Shown here piece after piece: positions 7,102-7,160 of a stretch of 7,160 nt of DNA. Position 1 is the stretch's first letter. Each line of letters opens with the position of its first letter. A model generated the notes under the pieces. It made no database searches. It saw nothing but the letters and a program-made list of their open reading frames with translations, and had not been told where the DNA came from. The position numbers were made by a program, and so were the translations under genes. Source of the stretch: JAVVEW01 sp032251045 (GTDB lineage Bacteria; Pseudomonadota; Gammaproteobacteria; Methylococcales; Methylomonadaceae); contig JAVVEW010000080.1 of assembly GCA_032251045.1 (NCBI GenBank), forward strand, positions 1 to 7,160, written 5' to 3'.

Positions 7102-7160
7102 ATGAGCCACTCGCGCAAACTGGTCACCTTCGACTGGGCGATTAAACGCCTGCTGCGTAG
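7102..7160 (+). CDS. Start of an Rpn-type PD-(D/E)XK nuclease/transposase-like gene (cut by window edge)
   Basis: Nineteen codons are visible: MSHSRKLVTFDWAIKRLLR. The 'LVxFDWAIKxLLR' opening is characteristic of the Rpn family (recombination-promoting nuclease, annotated as putative transposase, PDDEXK_2 type), which carries a PD-(D/E)XK nuclease fold further in. TTTGGAG (7085-7091) lies ten bases before the ATG and can serve as ribosome-binding site. The catalytic residues lie outside the window, so it cannot be said whether the gene is intact. In family members these genes are often multicopy and accessory. Confidence 0.75.
   Translation, partial: MSHSRKLVTFDWAIKRLLR

Noticed and set aside
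7068..7145. Short + strand open frame starting ATGTCCGGC before the rpn-like gene
   Set aside because: It gives only about 25 residues with no family resemblance, and overlaps the better supported rpn-like start in another frame.

Overview
The window looks like chromosomal DNA of a moderately GC-rich gammaproteobacterium. The ClpB protein follows Escherichia coli ClpB almost residue for residue, the clpB promoter is of the classical sigma-32 type, and the outer-membrane receptor and signal peptides are Gram-negative. Some local features, such as the GTCATTCC-type repeat and the style of the secreted protein, would fit a Methylococcales-like genome, but that is a weak inference.

Layout, all genes on the + strand. 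Bases 1-974 are the 3' part of a spermidine-synthase-like protein. Four bases later comes a complete TonB-dependent receptor (979-3084) resembling the zinc receptor ZnuD. A 156-base gap holds a 15-bp palindrome with Fur-family 7-1-7 geometry and a REP-like inverted repeat. Next is a complete secreted protein (3241-4218). Its N-terminal part resembles the all3515 family, known in cyanobacteria as Zur-repressed, and its C-terminal domain is of the 'FDWA..FP.LFP' type. A short gap with a clear heat-shock promoter precedes clpB (4317-6893), which ends in a strong intrinsic terminator. The last 59 bases begin a gene whose N-terminus looks like the Rpn/PD-(D/E)XK nuclease-transposase family.

The first three genes plausibly form a metal-uptake locus. 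The receptor would carry a metal or metal complex across the outer membrane, and the secreted protein would work with it at the cell surface or outside the cell. Zinc is the best guess because both protein families have links to zinc starvation, but copper or another metal is not excluded. The role of the spermidine-synthase-like protein is unclear. clpB is an independent heat-shock unit, and the rpn-like gene is an unrelated accessory gene.
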